From the NCBI RefSeq assembly GCF_019097595.1, contig NC_080726.1:15785705-15849704 (forward strand): a DNA stretch of 64,000 nucleotides. Reading direction: 5' to 3'. Each line of letters opens with the position of its first letter. Within the stretch, counting starts at the first letter, position 1. The notes under the pieces are model-generated. The model saw only the letters and a list, made by a program, of their open reading frames with translations. It did not search any database and was not told the origin of the DNA. This document shows positions 22,161 to 34,610 of the stretch, one piece after another. A program made the translations under genes and the position numbers. This DNA is from Hemibagrus wyckioides. Its lineage: Eukaryota > Chordata > Actinopteri > Siluriformes > Bagridae.

Positions 22161-25100
22161 GGAAATACAAGATTCAACATGACAAAGGCTCAGGAATTGG
22201 ATAAATGTGTTTACACACAGTGTTGAATACTAAAATCTGATGGGTTTGAAGGTGTTGATAAATTTTCTCTAACAGAATGGCTCAGACAGTATTGCCAGCT
22301 ATTCTTCACAAGCTCTTGTATGGCATACACTTCACATAATCTATGTAATAGCTATTTAATATTATTCTAAAAATAGTTATTTCCCAAAGGTAAAGGGTTT
22401 TCTGCCACTGGAAAGTCATAGGACAGAAGATTTTGTGCATTCTGCCTGTGATTTTTGCATCATTAACTAAGAGACAAAAGAGTTGAGAGAATAAAGGCTT
22501 ATCGCTGCTTCAACATGTAAGTGATCTATCATGGTTCATAGCTGCTACACAACCTTAAACATAATCAAAGATTAAAATGTATGACATCCTGCTGATTAAT
22601 AAATTAAAACTGCTGGAAATCTTTTGTGGTATCAGATAAATAAAAGACATCGTGCCCCTGTTAGAAAATAGTCACCTTCGCTTTCATAACCTGCCACCCC
22701 CATTGTTGATTCATTTCCTTGTCTCATTACATGTCATCTTTTATTCCTTCCTTAGTATAAGAACAATTGAACAATTATGATTCCATGGCTACAATTCAGA
22801 AGAAAACCTTCCTATTTTCTCTCTAATGGACGCAAATCATTTCCCCTAAACTCATCTCTTTACAAAAATCAGCCTTTATAATAAATGACTCATCTAAGAT
22901 GTTCCCCAAAAAAATCAGACATTTTCCATAATTACGGTAAAACAAACTAACGGAACGTTTTCCCACTTTGTTTTACATTTAGCCTATTATAGACAAAGTC
23001 ATTTATTCAAAAACATTTCCACACCCATACCGGACTTTGACGAGGGAGCAATAAATGTTAGCAGGAGGAACTTGTTTGGGACTCAGTAGCAGCTAAATTT
23101 AGTTAGTAATCTTATAAATTTGCTTAAGGATTATTTTCATATTTCTGATTCCTTTTATTTCAGCTTTAGCTGTGTAGCTGTACTACATGTAAGTCAGCTT
23201 TTCGGTATCCCTGAAGCAGAGCCTTCACAAGACTTTGGTGTTTATATTTACCCATAATCCTCTTAAAGCGACATTAAATGAAGGGAAGGCTCGAGTAAAT
23301 ATAGCATTCCTGATCTTCTTACAGCTGAAATGGGCCATTCAGTAGTGTGACTTATACAAGCAGTGCTTGAAAAATTAACTGTCATCTATGGACTGCAGTA
23401 ACTGATCAGGATGTATTAAGTGCTGTGTTATGTTGTATCTCAGGAGAAAATATTGCATGGTTTATCTTTTTTTGTATTTAGTAGTAGTAAAACTGAGGCT
23501 CCCATACACGCTACTTGAGATTGGAATCAAAACTCATTTAGCGATGTTTTTAAGAATATGCAGCTTGTTTAGACACTGCATGCTGGTACTGAAGGATGAG
23601 ACACACTGGAGGCGCATGTGACCTCACAAAATCCAAATATTTACAGCATGTACGCAGTTTGAACTTGTGTACATATGGTCTTCATCAGCTACAATGTGGA
23701 TCAGAAAGAAGAACCTGTGTGATTTTGACAAAAGGCAAACACAGCTGACTTTATTTCCAGCAATATTCTGAGAGCTTATTGCAGTTTTACAAAAAACGAT
23801 GCTTATTGTAAAGATATGTAGAGTTTTTTAAGGGACTCTGTCTACACCAGGTCCCATCATTTCCAAGGATATATCTTCCTCTACTTTTAGCTCTAGGCAC
23901 AATGTGTTTGTGTCCCTTGTGTCCTGCAAAAAGTCATTAATTGTCCTGTCTGTAATTCCCATGCTATCTCGACTCCAACTCTTCCTCAGACCTCCCCATC
24001 CCATTTCCTGAGGCATTCTCTTTGAGGATTTCCACCCTCGTGCACACTTTCTCCTATCTGGGATAACTCCATTCTGCAGCAGGCAGTGAAGCACAGACTG
24101 CGTGTCGGTCCAGGAGACAAAAAAACTCAACTGTGGCTTCCTTCAGTGGAAAAAATCAGGCCTTCCTTTCCACTCACAAGCTGTTCTTTTCCCTTTGTGG
24201 ACACAAACTGACGTGAATAAACACATCAAAATAGTTCAAAATAGCCGTTATGTAATGAAATGTTATGGTTGTGGGTGTGTAAAATGTGTGCAGTGCAAAA
24301 AAAGTTTTACTTTATAGTTAGATTTTGGGCTTTCCCAATCTCATACCATCTCTTGCTTTTTTGTCTTTTGAAATGGATTCGTGTGAAGTCTCATCTGGGA
24401 GTTATCAGTGTTAAATGGGCCATGTACTTTGTTTGCTTCTCTGTCCACTGAGCTGTGGCTTTTCCCAGGTCCTCTTTCATTATGTCACAGCTGTGATACT
24501 TGACCAACAACTTAACCTACTATATTTCATATCTATCCAATAATACACAGAGTTCACTGGGGACCTTTACTTAGAATATAATATTACCTCTCCCTCATCG
24601 TGTAGCTCTATTTTGGTGTATGTTTTGTATTGTACCCATATCCGGTGTGTGCACCATGAGTGCATACAGGGCACTGAGAGGAAATGTGCAGGATGGCCTA
24701 GCATGAAAAATGGACAAATTCCCAGAAGTACATTCTTTTGAAACAGCTGGCTATTTAGGGATCAAGAGTTGTATGCGTCAAGAGTTGACCCTTGTCCATC
24801 ACATTTAACTTTACACCATAGCACTGCTGTATTCTCAAATCTCATCGACCAGAGAAATTTGATGTATTTTCTATATCAGGATCGCTGACAGTAGTTCCAG
24901 CTGCAAAACAAATCACAGGTTTATATTCAACTTGGTATTGTGTAGTAACAACTTACACAGGGACTTGTATGTAGGATGGTTCACAAAATAAACAAGTAAA
25001 AATGTGTCTGTTTTCGTTAAGATTTATGTTATTTTTGTAAGATTTATTTATTTTTATTTGATTTTCTTTTTTTTTATAAAATAAGACATCTTTTATTTTG

Positions 25101-27592
25101 TTATTTTATTTTTCTATTTATTTATTTATTTATTTTAATTTCATTTATGGAATTCGTCTCCACTGGCAGCCCTTTGTAACAGTAAATGCTCCAGCATGAG
25201 AAACTCTTCAGGACAGAGGACTTTGCACTTTCTTTTTTCTTAGAAATTTCACTAGCTAGACTTATTAACTTCAAAGAAAGGAAAAACAAGACTGCTGAAG
25301 GAAAGACTGTTTATAGCTTTTGTGCTGTAAATGATTACAAGAGCAAACTTGTTCCATGGACATTCCACAGTGTAAAATGTGACTAAATGGTGGGTTGTTT
25401 GTGAATAAAAAATAATAAATAATCATAAAGAAATTGATCTCATATAAGAGGATTAAAATTTAGGATGTGTTGTAATAGGGAAATAACTTGGTGTAATAAC
25501 AGTAACATGTTCCACTACTATAATGTTGATTATTTTTCTCTAAAAGCATGCCCCATTGTGTTTTATTCCTTACTCTCTCTTTCTTGTTCTTATATTCTGA
25601 TTTAGATTACTTTTCAGGATAAATGAACTGCTATGTAAAGATTGTCATACACAGTTACATTATGTAATGGTTTAGAAATGCATACTAACCACCATTACAA
25701 TATATTAATTATTAAATCCTCCTCACATGCTCTCTTTTATCATGTGAACAGGACAGGTTTCAATAGAGCCACAGCTGCCTGGGAACACAGTGAGTGTAAA
25801 TAGAGAAACCTAAAAAAAATGAATTTACAGCTTTAATTTTCCACATCTGGTCAGTGTGTCATCTTCCCAGCATGAAGCATGTTGGGAGCTCTGCAAAAAA
25901 CAGCACCCCAGGCTTAATGCTAAACCACACATGAATTCCTGTGATTCCTCCTGGAGAGGTCACTCTCATTGTGCACAGTCATTGCATAGTTTCTGCAATT
26001 GAGCAGTCTGTGATCAGTGCACATTCACACAGGCAAATTTACAATGACCATGTTGATGGAGTTACAGCATGATGAAATTCTACAGGGAGGGGTGTTGGCT
26101 GAGTAGTGAATGAGGGTCTGTACAATGCACTGGCTTATTGCGTCATGTCAGAACCCACGCTAGGAGTCTTGACTCTAAACTCTGACCTACAAATTCTCTT
26201 AGAGCAGGAAGTGGACAACCTCAGCATGGCTTAGTCACGTTCTCCAACTAAATGCTGTTTTATACAGGGGCAATTATTTTTCTGTTGGGTATGAATCAAT
26301 ACAGTTTTTATTTTCATTATATATTTTTTTACATTTACATTTTTTTTTAATTTGCTGTTTTTTAATTCTTAATTTAATTTTTTCCAAAATACTTTCATAA
26401 TAGTATTATATTAATAGTAAACTATTAATTAATAGCAGACTATAAATCTTTATAGTTTTACTAATTTATAGACTGCTCACTGCCTGACAATGGATTAAAA
26501 TGAACAGGTAACTGAACCTGCTCCAAAAAAATGAGGTGGAAATGTTGATGAATCGCTACAACTGACATAACAATAACCGCCAGCGAATATCTCATTGATT
26601 TCCCCAATGTGGTGTGACGTTTTAATGATGTTAATGAGCTTATGGTATTTTTTTATATAGTAACAGTTGAACACTTTTGGTGAGAACTCTAGGTGTTTGG
26701 TCATAAGACCAAATGATTTTATTTCAATAGTGTTTAGTCTTATTTTAACTGTAGCTATATTTCGTATACATTCAAGCTCATTTACTGACTCTAGCTATAC
26801 TGTATAATGTACCTAATAAAATAGTCTGCAGCAGCTGCGTGCCAGACAACCTAAAAAGCATAACAAACAATTTATAAAGTATAATTGCACCTAGATTTAA
26901 AAGGCTGCATTCACAAAGTATAGATGTCTGCACTTCACTTTTTTCACAGTTGAAACATTTGCCACTGACTGTAACCAGAAACAACCACTTTAGTTTAAGA
27001 CACTTGTTTTTTTTCTTCACTCCTAGGACTGCCTTCTCTCCTTTAGGCCACTGTAAATTGTGTTGAAAATTAATTTGTGATTGTGCTATAAGCAAAAATA
27101 AGTGCTCTGATTTCAGAATGTGTTATACCTACAATAAATACATAGAGGCATGGCAACATGGGGATAATAATGTGGCTCACGGTATCAAAATGATTGAAAG
27201 TGTAAAAGTATTTAAAAATTTGCAATTAATTTGTTATGAACCAGCAAGCTATTACATTACAATTTGTAGCCTTAATAAATATGATCAATTTAGTATTGTT
27301 TTAAACCATATCTTTGATTATGCTTATGGATACATACGCAATACATATTTAGAGTACAAGTACAAAGTCAAAAGACATTATGAGTGTAAAACTGAGAGAG
27401 AAATATGATGAAATTATACTAAATAACAAAAACAAAAGTTGGTCCAATAATATATTAAAAAATAAGACAACTTCAACTTTCCACAATCCACTTGAAGTGC
27501 ATCTTTATACTATATAAATTATAAAACTGGTTTTGCACTACTGTACATTTTTATCCTGTACACAACAGTACTATTCAAGCATATATATACTG

Positions 27593-27595
<3 letters not shown>
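22161..27595. other. Intergenic DNA with no recognised gene
   Basis: AT-rich sequence with homopolymer and TTTATT-rich patches (25020-25140, 26320-26400). Short reading frames, including one of 100 residues on the minus strand at 23828-24130, lack recognisable domains and flanking splice structure. No RNA gene or clear transposon was identified. Confidence 0.6.

Positions 27596-27644
<49 letters not shown>
27596..27644. repeat. TA microsatellite, left flank of Tc1
   Basis: TA repeat ending directly at the Tc1 element at 27645. With the matching tract on the other side it suggests that the transposon entered an existing TA array. Confidence 0.9.
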
Positions 27645-27647
<3 letters not shown>

Positions 27648-28888
27648 TATATTGCCAAAAGTATTCGCTCACCTGCCTTGACTCGCATATGAACTTAAGT
27701 GACATCCCATTCCTAATCCATAGGGTTCAATATGACGTCGGTCCACCCTTTGCAGCTATAACAGCTTCAACTCTTCTGAGAAGGCTGTCCACAAGGTTTA
27801 GGAGTGTGTTTATGGGAATTTTTGACCATTCTTCCAGAAGCGCATTTGTGAGGTCACACACTGATGTTGGATGAGAAGGTCTGGCTCTCAGTCTCCGCTC
27901 TAATTCATCCCAAAGGTGTTCTATCGGGTTGAGGTCAGGACTCTGTGCAGGCCAGTCAAGTTCATCCACACCCGACTCTGTCATCCATGTCTTTATGGAC
28001 CTTGCTTTGTGCACTGGTGCACAGTCATGTTGGAAGAGGAAGGGGCCAGCTCCAAACTGTTCCCACAAAGTTGGGAGCATGGAATTGTCCAAAATGTCTT
28101 GGTATGCTGAAGCATTCAGAGTTCCTTTCACTGGAACTAAGGGGCCAAGCCCAGCTCCTGAAAAACAACCCCACACCATAATCCCCCCTCCACCAAACTT
28201 TACACTTGGCACAATGCAGTCAGACAAGTACCGTTCTCCTGGCAACCGCCAAACCCAGACTCGTCCATCAGATTGCCAGATGGAGAAGCGCGATTCGTCA
28301 CTCCAGAGAACGCGTCTCCACTGCTCTAGAGTCCAGTGGCGGCGTGCTTTACACCACTGCATCCGACGCTTTGCATTGCACTTGGTGATGTATGGCTTGG
28401 ATGCAGCTGCTCGGCCATGGAAACCCATTCCATGAAGCTCTCTGCGCACTGTTCTTGAGCTAATCTGAAGGCCACATGAAGTTTGGAGGTCTGTAGCGAT
28501 TGACTCTGCAGAAAGTTGGCGACCTCTCGCACTATGTGCCTCAGCATCCGCTGACCCCGCTCCGTCAGTTTACGTGGCCTACCACTTCGTGGCTGAGTTG
28601 CTGTCGTTCCCAAACACTTCCATGTTGTTATAATACAGCTGACAGTTGACTGTGGAATATTTAGGAGTGAGGAAATTTCACGACTGGATTTGTTGCACAG
28701 GTGGCATCCTATCACAGTTCCACGCTGGAATTCACTGAGCTCCTGAGAGCGACCCATTCTTTCACAAATGTTTGTAAAAACAGTCTGCATGCCTAGGTGC
28801 TTGATTTTATACACCTGTGGCCATGGAAGTGATTGGAACACCTGATTCTGATTATTTGGATGGGTGAGCGAATACTTTTGGCAATATA

Positions 28889-28891
<3 letters not shown>
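27645..28891 (-). mobile_element. Near-intact Tc1 transposon
   Basis: The element is 1247 bp. Both ends begin CACTATATTGCCAAAAGTAT and match over about 29 bases; both are flanked by TA. The transposase gene occupies most of the interior on the minus strand. Its ends and sequence type resemble Tc1 families reported to have moved between teleosts and lampreys (established knowledge, recalled without a search). It lies between zc3h4 and the Cdc42 effector gene, inside a TA array. Confidence 0.95.
27727..28757 (-). pseudogene. Tc1 transposase with a single apparent frameshift
   Basis: The product would cut and paste the surrounding element. The frame opening with MGRSQELSEFQRG at 28757 carries the N-terminal helix-turn-helix DNA-binding region and runs to about residue 80. 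Near 28519-28523 one base appears to be missing, and the protein continues in another frame to the stop ending at 27727. The second part keeps the catalytic triad: Asp in LWSDESRF, Asp in [11 protein letters not shown] and Glu in [11 protein letters not shown], with 34 residues between the last two, i.e. DD34E. It ends [14 protein letters not shown]. Apart from the frame break it looks well preserved, which implies recent mobility. A sequencing error could also explain the break. Confidence 0.88.

Positions 28892-28957
<66 letters not shown>
28892..28957. repeat. TA microsatellite, right flank of Tc1
   Basis: TA repeat beginning at the target-site TA of the Tc1 element. Confidence 0.9.
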
Positions 28958-28959
<2 letters not shown>

Positions 28960-29240
28960 CATCTGTATATCTTGACTTACATTAATTGTACAATTGTACA
29001 TACATAAATCATATTTATACCTATTTATAATACCTACTACACCTGTACATAAGACATTCCATTCATCACCCCCATAGCTGTATATCTTTATTGTAATTAA
29101 TTGTAAATATGTCACTTATGCACTTCTGGTTGGATGCTACCTGCATTTTATCGGCTCTGTACATGTACTCTGCACAATGACAATAAAGTTGAATCTAATC
29201 TAATCTAATCTAATCTCATCTGATCTCATCTGTTCTAATT
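28958..29240 (+). mobile_element. Retroposon-like 3' end with AATCT tail
   Basis: The segment ends in ACAATAAAGTTGAATCTAATC followed by further AATCT copies that decay into ATCTCATCTG. An internal AATAAA followed by a pentamer tail is a common form of teleost non-LTR element 3' ends. No reverse transcriptase is present, so the family is not assigned. Confidence 0.5.
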
Positions 29241-29244
29241 TGAA

Positions 29245-29649
29245 TAAAATGATTCTAAGTCAGTTATAATGATTAGCACATTCAAGTGTGCTAATAATTA
29301 TAGAGGTTATAAAACTCTCACTAGTAGTAGCTTACATTAATTTGACAGGGTTTCCTACCATGTACTAAACTTCCCTAGCAAATATATAGGGGGCCTAACT
29401 TTTCATCAGATAAGCTTTTATTACAACCCAGTAAAAACGGAAAAAACAAGCATGGCCTTGGCCCACCATTACAGCTAATCAGTCTGAAAAGAGAGGAACT
29501 GCCATGGAGGTTAATTTTCACCGGAGACAGCATTTTAAATTGTATACAAGCACTTCAAGTACCCTCACTTTGTCCCAGAATCTTCTTGGCTCCAGCGTTT
29601 TTCCCGTGTAGTGATGAATTTCCATTTCCCGGCAGAATCAACCTCCCCT
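29245..29649. other. Non-coding, nothing recognised
   Basis: AT-rich upstream of the Cdc42 effector promoter. No exon, repeat family or RNA gene was seen. Confidence 0.55.
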
Positions 29650-29720
29650 CGCTCTGATTGGCTGACTGACTGTGAGCGTAATTTATTAGCCAATCCAGGT
29701 AGGAGGAGGCGGGATTTCGT
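29650..29720 (+). promoter_or_regulatory. Probable promoter of the Cdc42 effector gene
   Basis: An inverted CCAAT box (ATTGG, 29658-29662), a direct CCAAT (29691-29695) and a GC box (GGAGGCGGGA, 29706-29715) lie within 60 bases, just before a CT-rich tract and a presumed untranslated exon. There is no TATA box. Confidence 0.55.
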
Positions 29721-29743
29721 CGCTAGGCCTAGAGCATGACACA

Positions 29744-29789
<46 letters not shown>

Positions 29790-29884
29790 CTTCAGCTTTT
29801 CCCCGGTTTAAGTTGCATCACAGTTAAGAGGTTTACAGTCGTGCTCGGGAGAGAAGCGCGTGCAGCAGTCCGACTAGCCAAAAG
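29721..29884 (+). other. Predicted 5' untranslated exon with CT tract
   Basis: The exon would start near a CT microsatellite (about 29744-29787) and end AAAAG before GCAAGT at 29885, a good GC-AG type donor. The matching acceptor is TTTCTGCAG at 31761-31769, just upstream of the coding exon. The link is inferred from context; transcript data could show another donor. Confidence 0.4.
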
Positions 29885-32067
29885 GCAAGTACCAATGTAT
29901 TTTAATACTAATAATATTTTATCATAACTTAATGTTGATCTTTATGGCACTATATATCTGGCACTATATTTGAATATTTGTAATATTATATTGTACATAT
30001 TATATTGTACAAATTCGGATAGTTGTTTAATGCAGAAAGACAAAAATAAAAGACATTATTTTGAATTATTGTAAATCATAGAGTTGTAGAGCTATCCATG
30101 AAGTAGGCTATAAATTGTCAAAATACATTTTGTTCATACACTCCTTTTTATATACAACTGTGTTATAGATAAGTTATTATTTAATCTATTATTTCACTTT
30201 ATATTTCATTTTCCATTTAAACATTTTTGACCTCTGTTTTTGTTGAGGGAAAAGATGAAGAGTAGATTGTGTATATAGAGAAAACAAAGTCTAAGCCTAA
30301 ACCTGGATATCCTTTTGCATTGTGCTTATTTCACTGTATGCTATGTTTTAAAATCTAGTCCAGCTTTAGTTTAAAAACAGTTTTCTTTAAACATCTCTAA
30401 ACTTATAGTTCACACTCACAAGTTGGATTAATCCAGGCAGGGGATATGGGATAACTGGGCTGGGTGTGGATTTGTAGGACTAAACGATGGCACCAAGTGG
30501 TTAAATCTGGAAACCCAGGAATTGGATCAACTCAGATAGTGTGGACTGAACACAAACACAGGGAGGTGTGTTGCTGTAACAGGGAACAATTAAGCCAAGA
30601 GCTAAACTTTACAGTGTACTTGTTACATAATTTGATTTTATCTTTATTGTTTTCACAATTATTTCATCTTGATACAGCCTGTGGAACATTGACTTATTTT
30701 TCCCAAGCTTACAAAGAAAGGTTTGGTCCACATTGTTTTTGTCTTCCCATACTTTTCACATCTAAAGCCATTTCCCTGGATATTTTTGCAGCGTGGCGTC
30801 AGACGTGTGTAAACCACATTGAGAGACCGTAAACACTCGGATGGAGAAAACATATGGCCTGCAAGCAGAAACAAGATTTTAAAAAAGGAACTGTGGTTTT
30901 GAACAGTTTAACACATGTGTTATGCCAGAGATAATAGAATTATAAGAAAATATCTAAGTTTACAAGCTTTCGGGTGTGTCTGGCCTTTTTGGCAACCACA
31001 AATTTGCCTCCTTTTTTGCTTCAGCAGACTGCTTTTCCCCGAGCCAAATGAGGTGCTGGTTAAAAACAGTGCAGTGGCAATTTGTCAGTCTGGTTATTAT
31101 GGATTTCCATCAGCTGTTCTCAAAGGACTGTTTTGTACTTATACTCAAAATATACTCAAAATACTTAAGTACATTAGGAACAGTAAGCATACCTTTTAAG
31201 AAATTAATATGCCGTCAGTGGCTTGATGGTTCTAGCAGGTTTAGTGGAGTTATAAACTGGTGGACAGAGGCCAGTAGCATTCACATCATGCAGAAAACAC
31301 AAAAGCACATCACTTGCCTATACGTATATGCAGGAGGAACTTTCATAACATGGTATCTGTTAACTGGGCATGGGTAGAATGATTATAAAATCATTTTAGG
31401 TGATTTCTAAAGCTCTAATTTCCCAAATTACAGGGATTGTATGTCAGGTTTAAAAGTGTTTCTCCACATGTGTACATATAATTTCAAAGATAAATTAAAC
31501 TGGTATTTGCAAGTTTACTTATTTTAGTATTCTGTTTACATTTTTTTCTGTCCCAGCTGTTAAGTTCTGCCCCTTTTCCCTAAAATGTAATTCGCAAGGC
31601 ATTTCAACCACAGAGCTGAAGGTAGCTGGGAGTGAGGAGACTAAATGTTCTTTATTGTAACTACATTGTAATTACATTTGCCATAGCAAGCTCCAAGAGG
31701 TGCTAAAAGTTCTTTATCTTTTACTTCTTTTGGCAGTTAATCTATTCTGTTGTTTCTGTATTTCTGCAGATTTTCAGAGATGCTAAAGACTCCATGATCT
31801 GCAGTATTCCTGAAACACAGACAGCCAGGAGATTGTGGGAAAAATCCAGAAGTACAGAACGAGACCTGTACAGTTCTGTTTGTTTGCTCTGCTCTAAACG
31901 AATCTAGAGATCCTGTGATGTTATGGATATTTAACCAAAAGACTCTTCCATCTTTCGGTTTGGTAAAGGTGTACCAACTATGAATTAGCCAATGCTAAAA
32001 CCAGGAGCAAACATTTCCTAGCTCCAGCTGCATCATTACAACAGCCATTGGAATTCTGGGAAACAGA

Positions 32068-32880
32068 ATGCCAGCCAAGACACCTATGTATTTAAAGACA
32101 CCCACACCAAAGCATGGCAAAAAGCTAAAATTGAGGGATGTTCTCTCTAGTGATATGATCAGCCCTCCTCTAGGGGACTTGCGCCACAGCGCCCATGTTG
32201 GACCGGAAGGTGAGGGTGATATGTTCGGAGATGTTGGCTTCCTCCAAGGCAAACTGGACATGTTACCTTCCTTAGCACATCCCTCTTCAAACAACATGAG
32301 CAGGCATGTTGATGACATGTTTGAGATACAAGGCCTACAGCAAAGGTATAACTCCCATCATAACTCAAATGACAGCTCCATTCTTAAAAGCACATTCTCA
32401 ATGCCTGCCTTCATTGCCCCTGAGCAGCCACCTCCGAAACCTCCTCGACTACACTTAGAGGAAAGCTCTAGTCAACATAAGCGCCACCACAATCAGCAGC
32501 AACACTCCATGTCTGTGTGCGCAGACGGGGATGGACACTACCGGGAACCCTACCATGATTTCACCCTATCTGCTTCCATCCCCATCTTGAGACACCTTAT
32601 GCCCTCTCCTGGTTCTTTCTCTGAGGCCTCCTCAGATGACTCAATGTCCGAAGTTTGTGTTCCACCAGACCCTAAACGAGGTCTGAGCCTGGACTCTGAT
32701 ACTGGCCTGAGCAATGAGGACCTGCGAAGTGAGCACAGTGAGTCTCCTGCATTCTCTCCCACAATGTCACGCTCAGAGTCTCTTGCTGGCCTCGACCTGG
32801 ATCTGGGACCATCCATTCTGGAGGACGTTCTCAGGATAATGGACCGTTACAAGAGTGTGAAAGACAGGTGTGAGCTGTAA
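32068..32880 (+). CDS. Cdc42 effector protein (Borg family, CDC42EP2/3-like)
   Basis: Borg proteins bind GTP-loaded Cdc42 or TC10 through a CRIB motif and reorganise septins and actin at the cell cortex. The 270-residue protein is in one coding exon, as is usual for the family; that exon begins at an acceptor ending 31769, with about 300 bases of 5' UTR. The N-terminus MPAKTPMYLK resembles CDC42EP3. LRDVLSSDMISPPLGD, PPKPPRLHLE and the C-terminal LGPSILEDVLRIMD (residues 246-259) resemble CDC42EP2. The CRIB motif spans residues 31-45; the usual phenylalanine at position 38 is leucine here. The middle is serine- and histidine-rich. Human CDC42EP5 also lies on 19q, but its N-terminus is quite different, so I do not choose a paralogue name. 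An AATAAA at 33377-33382 is a likely 3' end. Confidence 0.9.
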   Translation: MPAKTPMYLKTPTPKHGKKLKLRDVLSSDMISPPLGDLRHSAHVGPEGEGDMFGDVGFLQGKLDMLPSLAHPSSNNMSRHVDDMFEIQGLQQRYNSHHNSNDSSILKSTFSMPAFIAPEQPPPKPPRLHLEESSSQHKRHHNQQQHSMSVCADGDGHYREPYHDFTLSASIPILRHLMPSPGSFSEASSDDSMSEVCVPPDPKRGLSLDSDTGLSNEDLRSEHSESPAFSPTMSRSESLAGLDLDLGPSILEDVLRIMDRYKSVKDRCEL

Positions 32881-33376
32881 GCTGGCAAAGAAACTTGTAA
32901 TGTGCATATCTTTGCTTGGCCTTGTACTTCCCTTGCTGGACACTGGAGTAAATCTTTGGGACAGAATGACTACAAACTAAAAACTGCATCTCTTTCTGTG
33001 TAAATGACCATCTGAAATGTAGATGCAAAATGGAAAACTGTTTTTGTATACTGTTTATATTGTACATTTACATTATTATATTAAAAAAAATCTCCTCAGT
33101 GTAAATAGACTGTGACTTTTTTGCTGCCTTACATTATAATTTAAAGTATGTAAACAAGGAAAAATCCAGTGCAAAAGTTACTAATTGCACATTAGTCAAT
33201 TTATGACCAATATGAAATGCTGACTTGATTATTACTTTTAAGCAGAAACCAGTTCATCTTGATACCCATAATTATAGGTTTCCATTATTTCCCTTTTTTG
33301 GGGGCGTTCTATCAGAAACACAGTTTATTATTGATTTGTATCATAATACGAGATATGGGTTTAACATGGTCATGTA

Positions 33377-33382
33377 AATAAA
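33377..33382 (+). terminator. Candidate poly(A) signal of the Cdc42 effector gene
   Basis: AATAAA about 500 bases after the stop codon. No other feature explains it. Confidence 0.5.
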
Positions 33383-33509
33383 ATAATATTGAAACCAATT
33401 CAAGTATTTATTATTTCATCATCTAATTGATATGAATGCAAACAATGGACAAAAGAATATTACCTCAGGATCATCAATACAGGAAAATTACACAAGGAAA
33501 ACACCATTT

Positions 33510-33511
<2 letters not shown>

Positions 33512-33542
<31 letters not shown>
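33512..33542. repeat. TA microsatellite
   Basis: About 15 TA units in intergenic DNA. Confidence 0.93.
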
Positions 33543-33546
<4 letters not shown>

Positions 33547-34040
33547 CTGGCTGTGGAATATGGTGTATGATTGTATTATGCATTAACTGAGCACTTATCA
33601 TAGAAGCAAATGAAGTACAAATGATATTATATGTATTTTAGGGAGCGGTGCTTCCTTCTTGTCAGGTAGTCTATTATTGGATGCTGTATGACCCCTACTG
33701 TACACTGACCCTAACTTCCTTCCAGGCTGTAACAAGAATTTCCCTCTGGCTGTTATTGCAGAAGAAAAAAAATGTCTTCATCTTCATTAAAAAGTAAAAA
33801 AAAAATTTAAATAAAAAATAGCCCTTAAACTGGGGTCTCTCAGGAGTCTGTAATATATGGTCATTACTTCATTACATGTGGGTTTTGTGAAAAACTCGAT
33901 TCTTTGTCAATTTTTGTAAAAGAAAATTAATTTCACACAACGTAATAAAAACAATTCTAGTGAATGTAGCAGCATGAGTCAGTCCAAATTAAGACCAACA
34001 TTTGACTCTTATCTCTGTATGACTCAGGCAGCATTATGTA

Positions 34041-34610
34041 TATACTCACTGTCTATAGGAACAACTACACATTCATGCATCTAATCAGCAAAATGCTTAA
34101 ATCAAGCAAATACAGGTCAAGAGCTTTAGTTAACTTCAGTTAATGTTCACATCAAACATCAGAATGGAGAAAAGTGTGCTCTCTGTGACTTTAACAGCTT
34201 TGGTTGTTGGTGCCAGATAGGCTGTTTTGAGTATTTCATAAACTGCTGATCTCCTGTGAATTTCACACAAAACAGTCTCAAGGGTTTACAAAGGGTGGTG
34301 TGAAGAACAAGTCAGCAGAAGATTTACAGGCTGAAACACAGCTTGTTGATGAGAGAGAGAGGAGAATGACCAGACTGGTTGGAGCAGACAGGAAGTCTCT
34401 AGCAACTCAAATCATTGCAAGCAGAAAAGTGTTTCAGCCTACACAACACACCAAAGCTTGACCTCAAGGTTTTGATGGGAATGCCGATATGCTTCTCTGA
34501 TGGGCAGAAAATCACATCAGTTTCCACACCAGTCAGCCAAGAACAAGAACCCTATGCTATCATGGGCACAAACTCACCAAAACTGGACAGACTGGAAAAA
34601 CACCAGGTGA
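34041..34610 (+). mobile_element. 5' half of a decayed Tc1-family element
   Basis: The start, TATACTCACTGTCTATAGGA, resembles the terminal repeat of a common fish Tc1 family. It is followed by decayed versions of that family's untranslated leader and transposase, for example the region before AACTGCTGATCTCCTGTGAA and the later AGCCAAGAACAAGAACC and ACTCACCAAAACTGGACAG. The reading frame is destroyed and the right half, with its catalytic residues and right terminal repeat, is missing. Family assignment is from memory. Confidence 0.65.

Noticed and set aside
27929..28435. 168-codon plus-strand frame inside the Tc1 element
   Set aside because: It is the antisense of the transposase gene and shows no family similarity.
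27596..28957. Long TA arrays as possible replication or attachment sites
   Set aside because: They are ordinary fish microsatellites; here they simply surround a Tc1 insertion, for which TA is the target.
29160..29240. AATCT array as a CRISPR-like or satellite array
   Set aside because: Units are five bases with no spacers and follow a retroposon-like 3' end.
30464..31377. Frames of 122 and 133 codons within the intron of the Cdc42 effector gene
   Set aside because: They overlap an inferred intron, show no domain and have chance-like composition.
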